NCBI RefSeq assembly: GCF_004005565.1
Contig: NZ_SADD01000018.1
Coordinates: forward strand, 36,860 to 100,859
Length of the DNA stretch: 64,000 bases
Direction of reading: 5' to 3'
DNA from: Lujinxingia sediminis
GTDB taxonomy: Bacteria; Myxococcota_A; Bradymonadia; Bradymonadales; Bradymonadaceae
The position numbers and the translations under genes are program-made. The notes below the pieces were generated by a model that had not been told where the DNA came from, searched no databases, and saw only the letters and a list, made by a program, of their open reading frames with translations. Shown here one piece after another: positions 17,352-26,495 of this stretch (position 1 is its first letter; each line of letters begins with the position of its first letter).

Positions 17352-19508
17352 ATGTCCCCACCCACTCCCACCTTCTGGCGAGATCTGACCCTCTGGAGCA
17401 TCGGCGCCCTGCTCGCCGGCGCTCTCGGCGCGACCCTGGAGACGGCCCTCACCCTCCTGAGCGCGTCCGGCTCGTCGTTGAGCGCGGCGCTGTTGACGTT
17501 GATCGCGACCACCGCCCTCTGGACCATCGGCGCCGGGCTGTGGGCACCTCTCTCAGCAGCGACGCTCTGGGCTTCCACAGGACGCCCCACCGCCACGGGG
17601 CTTCTGAACCTGGCGAGTCGCTGGACGAGACGAGTCTGGCGCGAGCGCGCCACGGCCGCCGATCACCGACGCGCCGCAACACTGATGAGTACCGTGGTAG
17701 CGCTGCCGCTCTTTGCCGCGTGCTCCATCGGCATCACCACCTACCTCATCGAACACAGAAACGGAGCGATGCTCATCGCTGCGACCTCACTGGTCGCACA
17801 GCTCCTGATCGCCGGCTCGCTCGGCATAGGAGCGGCCATGCTGCGGCGACTCCTGCTCGCTGCACTCAAACGCAGGCCCGCGGCGAGCCGCTTTTTCAAC
17901 ACGGCCTATATCAGTATCGCCACACTCACCGCAGGGCTGAGCGTGGCCCTGGCGGCCTCCTGGCGCTTGCGCCACACCCTGATGGCCATCGAAGGCCCCA
18001 CCATCGCGCTTATCGGCCTGTCCCTGCTCCTTCATCCGGTGATGGCCTTCTCGCTGCGTCAGCGCTCACCGGGCCGGCTTATCGGAGCGCTGGCGCTTAC
18101 CGCGCCACTTATCGCGCTTCCGATCGCCGGCGTCTCCAGCCAGCTCCCGGAGACACGGCGTATGCTCGTCTTCCACGCCGAGACCTCTCGCTTTGTCCTG
18201 GATCTCTCCCAGCGCTACCTGATGCTCGACCGCCTCTTTCTAAACGGCGACTGCCCGGTACCGGGCCTGCTCACCCGGGAGGAGTTGCACGCGCATATCG
18301 ACACGTGTCTCGATCCGGACTTCGACCGCCCTACCTCCCGTGAGGTGCTCCCCGAGGTTGAACGCCCCCAACTTAAGCAACGCCCTTCATTTGTGCTCAT
18401 CACCTGGGATTCGGTGCGCGCCGAACGCCTGGGCTTCCTCGGGGGAGAGCGCCCCACCTCCCCCAACCTCGACGCCTTCGCCGCCGAGAGCGCGGTCTTC
18501 TCCCGTGCGTTCAGCCAGGACTCCGGGACCGGCCCCAGCCTCTGGTCGCTCTTCAGCGGAAAGACCCCCTTTCAAGTCGACCTCTCCGAAGGGCACCGAT
18601 TTCCCCCGCTGATTGACGCGAGTGAACCTCTCCTCGCCGAAGTGCTCGTCGGCGAGGGCTACAACGCCGAGGCTATCCTCTGCGCCACGGTTTTTGATAG
18701 CCCGCGCTGGACGATTCGCCGCGGCTTTGAGCGCTTCGACAACGTCTGCGGCGAACGCACGCATCGCCTGGCTCCCAACGTTACCCGGGAGGGTCAGAAA
18801 GCGCTGCGTCGCCTGGCCAGTCAAGACGAGCCCTTCTTAATATGGCTGCACTACTACGACCCGCACGCGCCCTACTTCGACCACCCCGACGTAGCATGGG
18901 GCGAGGAGCCTGTGGACCGCTACGACGAGGAACTTCGGTACACCGACGCGCAGATGGCCCCCATCCTCGATCTCATTCAAGACCTCGGGAAGAAGCGCCC
19001 CATCTACACCTTCTTCGGTGCAGACCACGGCGAAGCCTTTGGAGAGCACGGCCCCGATCCCCACGCCCGAAACCTCTACCGGGCAGTCACCCATGTCCCG
19101 CTTCTGATGCACGGCCCTCATATCGAACCGGCCCGCTACGAAGAACCGGTCGCCCTCAACGACATCTATCCGACCATGCTTGATCTGGCTGAGATTCCCA
19201 TCCCCGAAGCACGCACCATGGTCAGCCAGCTCCCGACCCTGCTCGGCGCCCCACCCGACCACCAGCGCATGGTCTTTCAAGAGAACTCCTACTCTCGGCC
19301 CCGACGCCATACCCGCGCGGTGATCCGGGGCGACTATCAGTTCATCATGGACCTGACCGCCCGCACCGAAGAGCTCTACCACCTTAAGGACGACCCGATG
19401 GCTCGCCAGAACCTCCTCGGTCTGGGCCTTATCGAAGAACACATTCTCCGTCAGGCCCTCACCCGCTTCCTGCTTACCTCCACCATCCCGGAGGGGCTCG
19501 ACGACTGA
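17352..19508 (+). CDS. Membrane-anchored sulfatase/phosphoethanolamine-transferase-like hydrolase
   Basis: A 718-aa protein of the alkaline phosphatase/sulfatase superfamily. The N-terminal third has about seven hydrophobic helices (residues 12-270). The catalytic domain starts near 345, with metal site VLITWDSVRAERLG, followed by TSPNLDAFA and QDSGTGPSLWSLFSGK, where a Ser/Thr rather than the sulfatase CxPxR Cys occupies the nucleophile region. The second metal site is FFGADHGEAFGEHG. The absent CxPxR motif argues for a phosphatase or phospho-group transferase acting on lipids or glycans, or for a Ser-type sulfatase. No gene partner is adjacent. Confidence 0.85.
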   Translation: MSPPTPTFWRDLTLWSIGALLAGALGATLETALTLLSASGSSLSAALLTLIATTALWTIGAGLWAPLSAATLWASTGRPTATGLLNLASRWTRRVWRERATAADHRRAATLMSTVVALPLFAACSIGITTYLIEHRNGAMLIAATSLVAQLLIAGSLGIGAAMLRRLLLAALKRRPAASRFFNTAYISIATLTAGLSVALAASWRLRHTLMAIEGPTIALIGLSLLLHPVMAFSLRQRSPGRLIGALALTAPLIALPIAGVSSQLPETRRMLVFHAETSRFVLDLSQRYLMLDRLFLNGDCPVPGLLTREELHAHIDTCLDPDFDRPTSREVLPEVERPQLKQRPSFVLITWDSVRAERLGFLGGERPTSPNLDAFAAESAVFSRAFSQDSGTGPSLWSLFSGKTPFQVDLSEGHRFPPLIDASEPLLAEVLVGEGYNAEAILCATVFDSPRWTIRRGFERFDNVCGERTHRLAPNVTREGQKALRRLASQDEPFLIWLHYYDPHAPYFDHPDVAWGEEPVDRYDEELRYTDAQMAPILDLIQDLGKKRPIYTFFGADHGEAFGEHGPDPHARNLYRAVTHVPLLMHGPHIEPARYEEPVALNDIYPTMLDLAEIPIPEARTMVSQLPTLLGAPPDHQRMVFQENSYSRPRRHTRAVIRGDYQFIMDLTARTEELYHLKDDPMARQNLLGLGLIEEHILRQALTRFLLTSTIPEGLDD

Positions 19509-19559
19509 AACCCACCGCCACCTCACCCGCATAGCTCTTGGACCTTGTTCGACTCCCGG

Positions 19560-19738
19560 ACCTATCGACTTCCCGACCGAGAGTCGAACGACATCCCGAC
19601 CACATCCCGACCGAGAGTCGAACGACATCCCGACCGACATCCCGACCGAGAGTCGAACGACATCCCGACCGACATCCCGACCGAGAGTCGAACGACATCC
19701 CGACCGAGAGTCGAACATCACCCTTTGTTTATGCGACG
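19560..19738. repeat. Dispersed palindromic repeat family P, array
   Basis: About six copies of a CATCCCGACCGAGAGTCGAA module (23-36 bp apart) end in CATCACCCTTTGTTTATGCG. The same module and the TTTATGCG end occur at 20480, 23519, 25614, 27711, 29497 and 58376. It fills the space between the sulfatase and the DUF2293 gene. Confidence 0.85.
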
Positions 19739-19793
19739 ACTCGACGCTATCCCCCCCCTGACCGCCTTCGTTTTCTCTCTCACATTCGCTGCC

Positions 19794-20471
19794 ATGACCG
19801 AACAAAATCGCATCGTCTCACCAACCTTCCCTTACGACATGGTTCGCCTGGAAGACGGCACCAAAACTCGCCCCCCCGAGGGCTGGGCACTCCTGAAACC
19901 CGGGGACGCCACCCTCACTCGCCGTGTCAAAGCCGCTGGCCCCTCCTGGACCGTCCAGGAGAAGAAAGGCCGCAAGACCTTCTCCCATGGGGTCTGGGCG
20001 CCGGCCGACATTATCGAGCGCGAAACAGTGCGTCGCGAAGCCGAACAGGCCTCCCCCGCCTATCAGCGCCGCCTGGCCGCCGACCGCGCTCGACGCACCA
20101 AAAAACACGAAGAATACGCCGAGGATTTTGAGGCTGCCGTCTTCGATTTCCTCAACTTCCACAGCCGCTATCGCGACCTCGCCAGGGCCATGGCCACGGC
20201 TATCGCAGCTCACGCCACCCCGGTTGGAAGCGGCACCGTCGCCCGCACCAAACGCATCCCCATTGAGGAGCGCGCCTCCGCGGCCACCATCGCCTGGATG
20301 CGCCATCAGACCACCGCCTATGACGACATGAAGATTGCCCGCGTCAAAGGCAAACGCCGGGAGGTCCGTCGCGAGCTGGCCCAACGTTCCAGAGCCCTGC
20401 TCAACACCTACCGCAAAGGCGAAGACACCCCGGAGCGCTGCCCCCTCAAGCTCGCACTCGCAAAACTTTAA
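19794..20471 (+). CDS. DUF2293 domain protein
   Basis: A 225-aa cytosolic protein. The C-terminal half (ATIAWMRHQTTAYDDMKI, then an Arg-rich helix and ALLNTYRKGE) has the DUF2293 pattern: an RHxxTxYD core followed by R..VR..L......L..YR. The N-terminal part (GWALLKPGDATLTRRVK) has the GP..WxV motif found in proteins of this group. The frame is open upstream through the repeat array, but the first sensible start is 19794 just after the array. The function of the family is unknown. Confidence 0.82.
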   Translation: MTEQNRIVSPTFPYDMVRLEDGTKTRPPEGWALLKPGDATLTRRVKAAGPSWTVQEKKGRKTFSHGVWAPADIIERETVRREAEQASPAYQRRLAADRARRTKKHEEYAEDFEAAVFDFLNFHSRYRDLARAMATAIAAHATPVGSGTVARTKRIPIEERASAATIAWMRHQTTAYDDMKIARVKGKRREVRRELAQRSRALLNTYRKGEDTPERCPLKLALAKL

Positions 20472-20479
20472 ACCAACCC

Positions 20480-20533
20480 ACAGTCGTACACCTCCCAACC
20501 CACAGTCGCACATCAACCAGCATTTATGCGGCA
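20480..20533. repeat. Family P repeat, decayed copy; rest of gap empty
   Basis: CCCACAGTCGTACACC and CCCACAGTCGCACATC are followed by CAGCATTTATGCGG, matching the right half of family P. From here to 20947 the sequence is C/A-rich and I see no gene, RNA or terminator. Confidence 0.6.
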
Positions 20534-20947
20534 ATGCGCACCTTCACCCCCGACACGCATCGCCGCAATTCACCGGTTCTCCGCACATTTTCCCATCGCT
20601 TCCTCTACAACCAGACTCCCACACCCAAAAAACCACGCGCTCCCACCACCTCCGCACGCCATTCCCCTGAAAAACGTCCCCATCCGCAGCCACACGTCCC
20701 CAACCAACCCTCCACCCCACACAGAGCTCAGCCCTGAACGCCCACAACGCGCCAGAGCACAGAGTTTTTCATCTATCAGGTTTTTAACCTGCCGGAAGCG
20801 CGTCAGTAGCGCGCCTCTGAAGCCACATCCGCACAGCCTCTGAAGCAACGTCTGTAACGCTTCAGCCCCACCCTCGTCGACGCTATCACCGGAACGCAAC
20901 GCCTCAGCCTGGCCTTACCTGTCGCCGGCGCCCCGCTCGCGCGCGAC

Positions 20948-21907
20948 TCAGCCTGCCAGCGACATCGGCTCGCCACACGCAGGCCTCATATTGGGTGCCA
21001 GTCCGGCCTCATTCGGGTCACGCTCACCACACTTCACCGGCGCATTCTGCTTAAGCCAGAGCGTGCCGTTGGGAAACACCACCCGCTTCTTACCCTGCAC
21101 CCACCGCTCCCGCTGGCAGGCGTACGCTGCATAAAACGCCCGCTCCCTCGCGATCGCAGCCTGCATCACCTCGGGATTCTTCGTCGCAAAGCGCGGACGA
21201 ATTCTCCCCGCCTCAGACTCAGTGGCGGGCCGAAACGTCGGCAACTTCGACAGAATATCCTCAATCCCCGCCACTCGCCGCTTCTCACGCTCCCTCTCGG
21301 CGATCAGCTCATCTTCCTTCTCTTTGATGCGCTTCTCAAAGTAGGCCACGAGCTCCTCAAGCGACATATGATCGTAGCCCGGCGGCCGTCTGGGCGTGAA
21401 CTCGACAAACTCCGGCTGCCGCTTGCTATAGAAATCATCCGGCCGCCGAACCTTCACCGTCTTCTCCCAATCCGAAGGCCGGATCATAAAGCCCGGCCAC
21501 TCCTCCACGCGGTCCACAAGCTCGGAGAGCACCGGGTTGAGCAGCGTGTAGAGCAACTTCTCCTCCATCGCCTCATGATCCAGGAGCACCGTGTCGCAAT
21601 AGGGCTGCTCATCCCAGAAGTAGCCGCGCCTTCCCAGATCGGCGTTTCGCGCCCGGGCAAAACCGGCCATCGCATCACGCATAAAGCCGCTGCGTTTGGC
21701 CTTCGGATCGGTGACCACAATGTGCACATGGTTGGACATCACCACCACCCCGTGCACCGAAACCCCGCTGCGCCCTGCGGAGCGCGCGATCTCGTAGTTT
21801 GCAATGGCGTTCATCGTGGCATCGGCACGCAGAAAAAACTGCCGATCCAGACAACGGCGCGTCATCATAGCGACCTGTTCTTCGACATGACGGCGAGGAC
21901 GAGTCAT
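20948..21907 (-). CDS. REP-associated tyrosine transposase (RAYT, Y1/HUH)
   Basis: A protein of about 319 aa. The N-terminal 170 residues are the IS200/TnpA-REP fold: the HUH motif lies in VVMSNHVHIVV, with GFMRDAMAGFARARN and GRRGYFWDEQPYCDTVLL following, and the LYTLLNPV segment typical of RAYTs. The C-terminal half is a long charged helix (EKRIKEKEDELIAERER) plus a basic tail. The start at 21907 follows GGAGAG. RAYTs are single-copy, domesticated transposases that move REP palindromes. This window is full of palindromic intergenic repeats that are candidate substrates. There is no IS200-type transposon end around it. Confidence 0.87.
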   Translation of the reverse strand: MTRPRRHVEEQVAMMTRRCLDRQFFLRADATMNAIANYEIARSAGRSGVSVHGVVVMSNHVHIVVTDPKAKRSGFMRDAMAGFARARNADLGRRGYFWDEQPYCDTVLLDHEAMEEKLLYTLLNPVLSELVDRVEEWPGFMIRPSDWEKTVKVRRPDDFYSKRQPEFVEFTPRRPPGYDHMSLEELVAYFEKRIKEKEDELIAEREREKRRVAGIEDILSKLPTFRPATESEAGRIRPRFATKNPEVMQAAIARERAFYAAYACQRERWVQGKKRVVFPNGTLWLKQNAPVKCGERDPNEAGLAPNMRPACGEPMSLAG

Positions 21908-22029
21908 GAGGCTCTCCGGGCAAAGAGGGAAACGAGATCGGGACATCTCTGCCTGTTATCGAGAGCTGGCGTGCGATGTTGCGTGAAGGCTGAAAAAAAG
22001 TGGGGAACTGTAGGTGGGAGTGCGCCTCC

Positions 22030-23480
22030 GGGACTGTAAAATATTTTGTGTAACTCGCAGGATTGATGCCCTCATCGATTCAACCCTGGAGTATGGAAGT
22101 GACTGAGAATGATAAGAAAAAGAAGCGCTACCCGAAGACGGCCAATTCGTTTCCGGAGCCCATTGACGAGTACCTGCGCGAGATTGCGAAGGCGGCTGCG
22201 GGCAAGCCGCTCTCAGAGAGCCTGAAGGCCGATGGGCCGCTCAAGCAGATGATTGGACGCTTTGTCGAGCTGGCCTATGAGGCCGAGATGGATGAGCACC
22301 TGGGCTATGAACGAAACGAGCGCGTCGAGGAAGAAGAAGGTGGAGTAAAACGGCGCAAAAACACCCGAAACGGGAGCTATCCCAAGACACTCAAAACCAG
22401 TCATGGGGCGACTACGGTTCGTGTCCCTCGTGATCGTGCCGCCAGTTTTGAGCCGCAGATTGTGCCCAAGTTTGCCGGTATTACAGACGAGGTCGAGGCG
22501 CGGATTGTCTCGATGTACGCCCGAGGCATGACCACTCGTGACATCAACGAGCACGTGCACGAGATGTACGGCATTGAGACCAATCCGATGTTTGTGAGCC
22601 GGGTCGTTGAGAGGCTTGAGCCGGAGCTCAAGGTCTGGCGAAACCGGCCGTTAGAGCCTTTATATCCGATCGTCTTCATCGATGCGCTGCACCTGAAGGT
22701 GCGCCATAGCTACGGGGTTCGCCCCACGGCGACCTATCAGATTTGCGGCTACAACGAGTCGGGTCATCTGGAGATTCTAGGACTGTATATCGCCCCGGAG
22801 GAGCATGGGTCTTCGGAGTCGGCGAGCTTCTGGCATCAGGTGCTTTTGGAGCTTGAGGGGCGCGGCGTGAAAGACCTTCTCATTGTCTGCGCTGATGGTC
22901 TCAAAGGACTAGAGCAGGCGGTTGGGGCGGTCTATCCCAAGGCGCGTTTTCAACCCTGTGTTGTTCATCTGGCGCGCAATAGTTTCAATGTCGTCAGCTA
23001 TAAAGACCGTAAAGCCCTGGCGAAAAGTCTGCGCGCGATCTACCAGGCTACGACCTCTGAGAATGCCGAGATTGCCTTTGCGGCGCTTCAAAACGACTGG
23101 GGACATCGATACCCGGGAGTAGTCGAGCAGTGGGAGAAAAATCTGGTCCGTCTGGCGAGTTTGTGGAGCTACGGCAAGGATTTGAGAAAGCTCGTCTACA
23201 CCACCAACCCGATCGAGAATGTGCATCGTCAATTGCGTAAAGTGACCAAGAGTCGCGGCGCCATGCCCAACGTCGACAGCGCCAAACGGCTACTGACTCT
23301 GGTGGCTATGAGGATCAATCAGAAGGAACAGAACAAATCCCGACCACGAACTGACTGGCGGAAAATTGTGTGTGAGCTGCACATCCACTTCGGTGACCGT
23401 CTGCCCCAAGAGTGGGGGCTTCGATTTTTAGACCACTGAGTCTGAGCCTGAAGTAGTTACACAAAATCTGTTGCACTCCC
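22030..23480 (+). mobile_element. Complete IS256-family insertion sequence
   Basis: A 1451-bp element. The left end GGGACTGTAAAAT and the right end (read inverted, GGGAGTGCAACAG) both continue into ATTTTGTGTAACT, giving 26-bp imperfect terminal inverted repeats. An 8-bp target duplication GCGCCTCC lies at 22022-22029 and 23481-23488. The single transposase is intact, so the element looks recent and possibly active. Rejoining the flanks gives a target with arms GTAGGTGGG and CCCATCTAC around the insertion point, so it landed in the loop of a hairpin. Confidence 0.95.
22066..23439 (+). CDS. IS256-family (mutator-type) transposase
   Basis: A 457-aa DDE transposase. The N-terminal helical DNA-binding region contains the family marker EAEMDEHLGYERNE and KTLKTSHGATTVRVPRDR. 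Catalytic residues are Asp206 (VFIDALHLK), Asp277 (VCADGLKGL) and Glu384 (TTNPIENVHRQLRK). The C-terminus has the usual WxxxVxELHIHFGDRL tail. The ATG at 22066 follows CAGGA; an upstream TTG is in frame. Length and residues are complete. Confidence 0.95.
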   Translation: MPSSIQPWSMEVTENDKKKKRYPKTANSFPEPIDEYLREIAKAAAGKPLSESLKADGPLKQMIGRFVELAYEAEMDEHLGYERNERVEEEEGGVKRRKNTRNGSYPKTLKTSHGATTVRVPRDRAASFEPQIVPKFAGITDEVEARIVSMYARGMTTRDINEHVHEMYGIETNPMFVSRVVERLEPELKVWRNRPLEPLYPIVFIDALHLKVRHSYGVRPTATYQICGYNESGHLEILGLYIAPEEHGSSESASFWHQVLLELEGRGVKDLLIVCADGLKGLEQAVGAVYPKARFQPCVVHLARNSFNVVSYKDRKALAKSLRAIYQATTSENAEIAFAALQNDWGHRYPGVVEQWEKNLVRLASLWSYGKDLRKLVYTTNPIENVHRQLRKVTKSRGAMPNVDSAKRLLTLVAMRINQKEQNKSRPRTDWRKIVCELHIHFGDRLPQEWGLRFLDH

Positions 23481-23518
23481 GCGCCTCCTGCCCATCTACC
23501 GAAAAACCGGCGATCAAC

Positions 23519-23615
23519 CGCATAAATACTCGACCTTGCACGACCCCCGGTCGTTCACAACCACCCGGCCAAGATCCGACCCGGGGTCGTACATCGCCCT
23601 TTATCTATGCGCCCC
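23519..23615. repeat. Family P element with both ends
   Basis: A CGCATAAATACTCGACC left end, the palindrome CGACCCCCGGTCG, a spacer, then GACCCGGGGTCGTACATC and CCCTTTATCTATGCG. The two ends are inverted relative to each other, so this roughly 95-bp unit looks like a miniature inverted-repeat element. Confidence 0.75.
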
Positions 23616-23703
23616 ATTCATCATTTAACTCCACTCCGCCCTGCTGCACTCCATGCCCCTGACGATCCGCGACACCATCACCCCCACGCCCACAAACGCT
23701 CTA

Positions 23704-24053
23704 CAACCTTCTCCCCGCCTATCTTGTCTGTCTCCCCCTCGCCGCCCGCACCAGAACGCACCCAACCTCCGGTCCGCCTGACGCTCGAAAGCACATCGCC
23801 GAAAACCGGATCCTGGCCAGCGTTCGGCGGCCTAAACAAAGCACCTTGTGCGACTCCCGGTCTCTCGCGAACAGTACTCAACCTTCTCCCCGCCTATCTT
23901 GTCTGTCTCCCCCTCGCCGCCCGCACCAGAACGCACCCAACCTCCGGTCCGCCTGACGCTCGAAAGCACATCACCGAAAACCAGCTCCTAGCCAGCGTTC
24001 GGCGGCGTAAACAAAGCCCCCTGTGCGACTCCCGGTCTCTCGCGAACCGTACT
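23704..24053 (+). repeat. 175-bp tandem duplication
   Basis: Two direct copies (23704-23878 and 23879-24053), starting CAACCTTCTCCCCGCC, differ at only a few positions. Each contains GTGCGACTCCCGGTCTCTCG, a relative of family P. No coding sequence is convincing in 23481-24237. Confidence 0.88.
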
Positions 24054-24237
24054 CACACTCCAAATTTTTGAATCCCTCGGCGCCTTCCTCGTACTTCGCA
24101 CCGAGCGGGCAAGGAGCACCCGGGATCCTGGTCGGCTCGACTCGACGAACACAGGCCGGTCCTCGTCGACTCGTCGACGCAGTCCTGAAGAGCACCGATC
24201 TCATAACCCATGGTTTGGAGCACGAAGAATGACCTGA

Positions 24238-25466
24238 ATGAATGGCATCACCACACCGCTCTCCCTGCTGGCCCTGGGCCTGACCGCATCGCTGAGCCTG
24301 GCGGCAGCCTGCGGCCAGGACAGCGATTCCACCGACACAGAGCCCGACCCACGTGAAGGCGCCCCCTCGGCAAGCTCTTTCGAGGTGCACGTCACCGAAG
24401 GCGACACTTCTCAGACCTACGGCGGCAGCATCAACAACGACCAGACCTCCCAGGAAAGCTGGGGCGCCTCCATTGCCAGCGGCGTCATCACTATTCTGAT
24501 GCAGTACGGTAGTGGCGTGGCCATCAGCGCAGTCATCGACACCTCGCAGAACACCTACGCCACCGGTGACTTCACCGTCTCCGCGCCTCTGGAGTGCACC
24601 TTCGTCACCCTCCTCGACCCGCTCGGCGGCGACTCCTTCGCGCCCCTGGATGACGGCGTCATAACGTTGACCAGCTGCCCCAAAGCCATCGGCGATGCGG
24701 CAGCATCAACAACGACCAGACCTCCCAGGAAAGCTGGGGTGCCTCCATTGCCAGCGGCGTCATCACTATTCTGATGCAGTACGGTAGTGGCGTGGCCATC
24801 AGCGCAGTCATCGACACCTCGCAGAACACCTACGCCACCGGTGACTTCACCGTCTCCGCGCCTCTGGAGTGCACCTTCGTCACCCTCCTCGACCCGCTCG
24901 GCGGCGACTTCTTCGCGCCCCTGGATGACGGCGTCATAACGTTGACCAGCTGCCCCAAAGCCATCGGCGATAAGGTTGTCGGCTCCTTCAAAAACGCCGT
25001 GTTGCAAAGCGACATGAACGAGAGCAGCCGAACCCTCTCAGGGAACTTCGACGTCGCGGTCTACGCGATGACAGGCTCGCTCAACTGCCCGCCCGCCGAT
25101 GAGCCCGACGACAACGACAATGGGCAACCCGACGATGACGACGACCAGCCCAACGCCTGCCAGGGCTACGAGTTCTGCGAAAGCGGCGACGGTGCCTGCT
25201 GCCCTTACGCCGAGTGCCTGGCCACCTGCGGCTTCAACTGCGTGATGAATGACGACGAATGCGCCGGCGGCCTCAACCCGGTCGCCTGCAACATCTGCAC
25301 CCTGGGCTGCCTCGAGCGCTGCGGGGTCGACCAGGCCTGCCGCGACGCCGCCACAGCCCTGACCTCCTGCGAGGACGACGCCGGCTGCATCGAAATAGCA
25401 GATGAGGACGCCGCGACCAGCTGCACTGAATCCCACTGCTGCGCTGAATTCCAGGCCGCGTACTAA
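24238..25466 (+). pseudogene. Lipoprotein gene broken by a 275-bp tandem duplication
   Basis: The gene starts at 24238 with a signal peptide ending at LAAAC. It reads in frame to 24696, where an exact-period duplication of 275 bp (not a multiple of three) shifts the frame and brings in TGA at 24772-24774. The correct frame resumes at 24774 (ATG overlapping the stop as TGATG) and runs to 25466. Deleting one copy would restore a protein of about 317 aa. That protein would resemble the intact paralogue at 31330-32313: an N-terminal SFEVHVTEGD...GVITILMQ domain, KAIGDKVVGSFKN, an Asp/Asn linker and a C-terminal Cys-rich domain ending CCAEFQAAY. Its upstream region is also similar to that of the paralogue. 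Confidence 0.88.
24422..24971 (+). repeat. 275-bp direct repeat inside the lipoprotein gene
   Basis: Copy 1 is 24422-24696 and copy 2 is 24697-24971, starting GCGGCAGCATCAAC. I see only two or three substitutions between them (for example GACTCCTTC versus GACTTCTTC), so the event is recent. Confidence 0.93.
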
Positions 25467-25525
25467 AAAAACATCATCACGCGCAAGTCAGCCGCGCGCG
25501 TGGTGATGCGCTTAAATCACAGCTT

Positions 25526-25555
25526 AAAAGCCGCCCTCTCCCGGGGGCGGCTTTT
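25526..25555 (+). terminator. Intrinsic terminator
   Basis: The stem AAAAGCCGCCC pairs with GGGCGGCTTTT downstream of the broken lipoprotein gene. A second hairpin (CATCATCACGCGC with GCGCGTGGTGATG, 25471-25507) precedes it. Confidence 0.88.
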
Positions 25556-25613
25556 CGCACTTCAGACCGGCAAGAAACAACACACGCCTCGATTGCCCCC
25601 CCCTCTATAACCC

Positions 25614-25707
25614 GCGCCATAACCGGACCTTGTGCGACCCCCGGTCGCTCACCACACACCACAGACGCACGACCGAGAGTCGTGCATCCCCCTTTATTCA
25701 TGCGCCC
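25614..25707. repeat. Family P element with both ends
   Basis: The left part GGACCTTGTGCGACCCCCGG and the right part CGACCGAGAGTCGTGCATCC followed by CCCTTTATTCATGCGCC give the same layout and roughly the same length as the copy at 23519. Confidence 0.75.
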
Positions 25708-25754
25708 CAACGCCCATTTCCCCTCCCAACTCGCTCCGGCATCCGACTCCGTCC

Positions 25755-26402
25755 CTACTCCTGAAGGATCAGCGCCTCAAAGATCCGCAGCAACAGCCCC
25801 GCAAACTCCGGTCGCTCCAACATCTGCGGTGCCTCGACCTTTGCCGCATTCAACGCCTGCTCCATGGCGCTCATCGCCACAAACATCGCGCACTCCAGAC
25901 GCTGCATCCCTTCCTCCCCCTTACGATAGTGCGCCGGAAGCTCATCGCGATGCGCCTCCACCAGCGCCCCGATACACCCGGCCAAGGCCTCACGCTCTCG
26001 CCGCACAAGCGCTCCCCGGTGCACATCATCGATGAGCGGAAGCATCACCCGGTGAAGCTCAAAACGACGCCGATTCTGCGCCACAAGCTGCTCACATACC
26101 TGCCTCATAGCCTCGCGCAACGAACGCCCGTTCCCCCGCTCAAGGATGAGCCGCACAAGAGCCATATCCCCCGCAAGCTCCCGCTCCACAAGCGCTGCGA
26201 GCAACGCCTCTTTGTTCGGAAAATACTGATAAAGCGAGCCGATGCTCGTACCCGCCACCTCGGCCACCCGATTGGTCGTCAGCGCCTCGGGGCCCTCGTC
26301 TTCCAGAATGCGAGCAGTCGCCTCAATCAGCGCCTCCACCAGCGCACGAGATCGCTCCTGCACAGGCTCCTTGCGCGGCAACGTCTCATCATGCTCGACC
26401 AT
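25755..26402 (-). CDS. TetR-family transcriptional regulator
   Basis: A 215-aa repressor-type protein. The N-terminal helix-turn-helix is plain: ALIEATARILEDEGPEALTTNRVAEVAGTSIGSLYQYFPNKEALLAALVE. The C-terminal ligand domain resembles TetR_C groups with AMEQALNAA near the dimer interface. The ATG at 26402 follows GGAGG; an in-frame TTG lies five codons upstream. It is divergent from the FAD monooxygenase (93 bp between starts) and is the likely local regulator. I see no clear palindromic operator in the gap. Confidence 0.92.
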   Translation of the reverse strand: MVEHDETLPRKEPVQERSRALVEALIEATARILEDEGPEALTTNRVAEVAGTSIGSLYQYFPNKEALLAALVERELAGDMALVRLILERGNGRSLREAMRQVCEQLVAQNRRRFELHRVMLPLIDDVHRGALVRREREALAGCIGALVEAHRDELPAHYRKGEEGMQRLECAMFVAMSAMEQALNAAKVEAPQMLERPEFAGLLLRIFEALILQE

Positions 26403-26495
26403 GCCAACCTCCTCCAAAATGCGAGTACCTCACACACTCCTCCTCTTCGATAATCCTCCCAGCAACGACGCGTCCACTTCCGCAGGAGAACATCG

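Noticed and set aside
19545..19793. N-terminal extension of the DUF2293 protein through the repeat array
   Set aside because: The extension is translated family P repeat; the family-like sequence starts at 19794.
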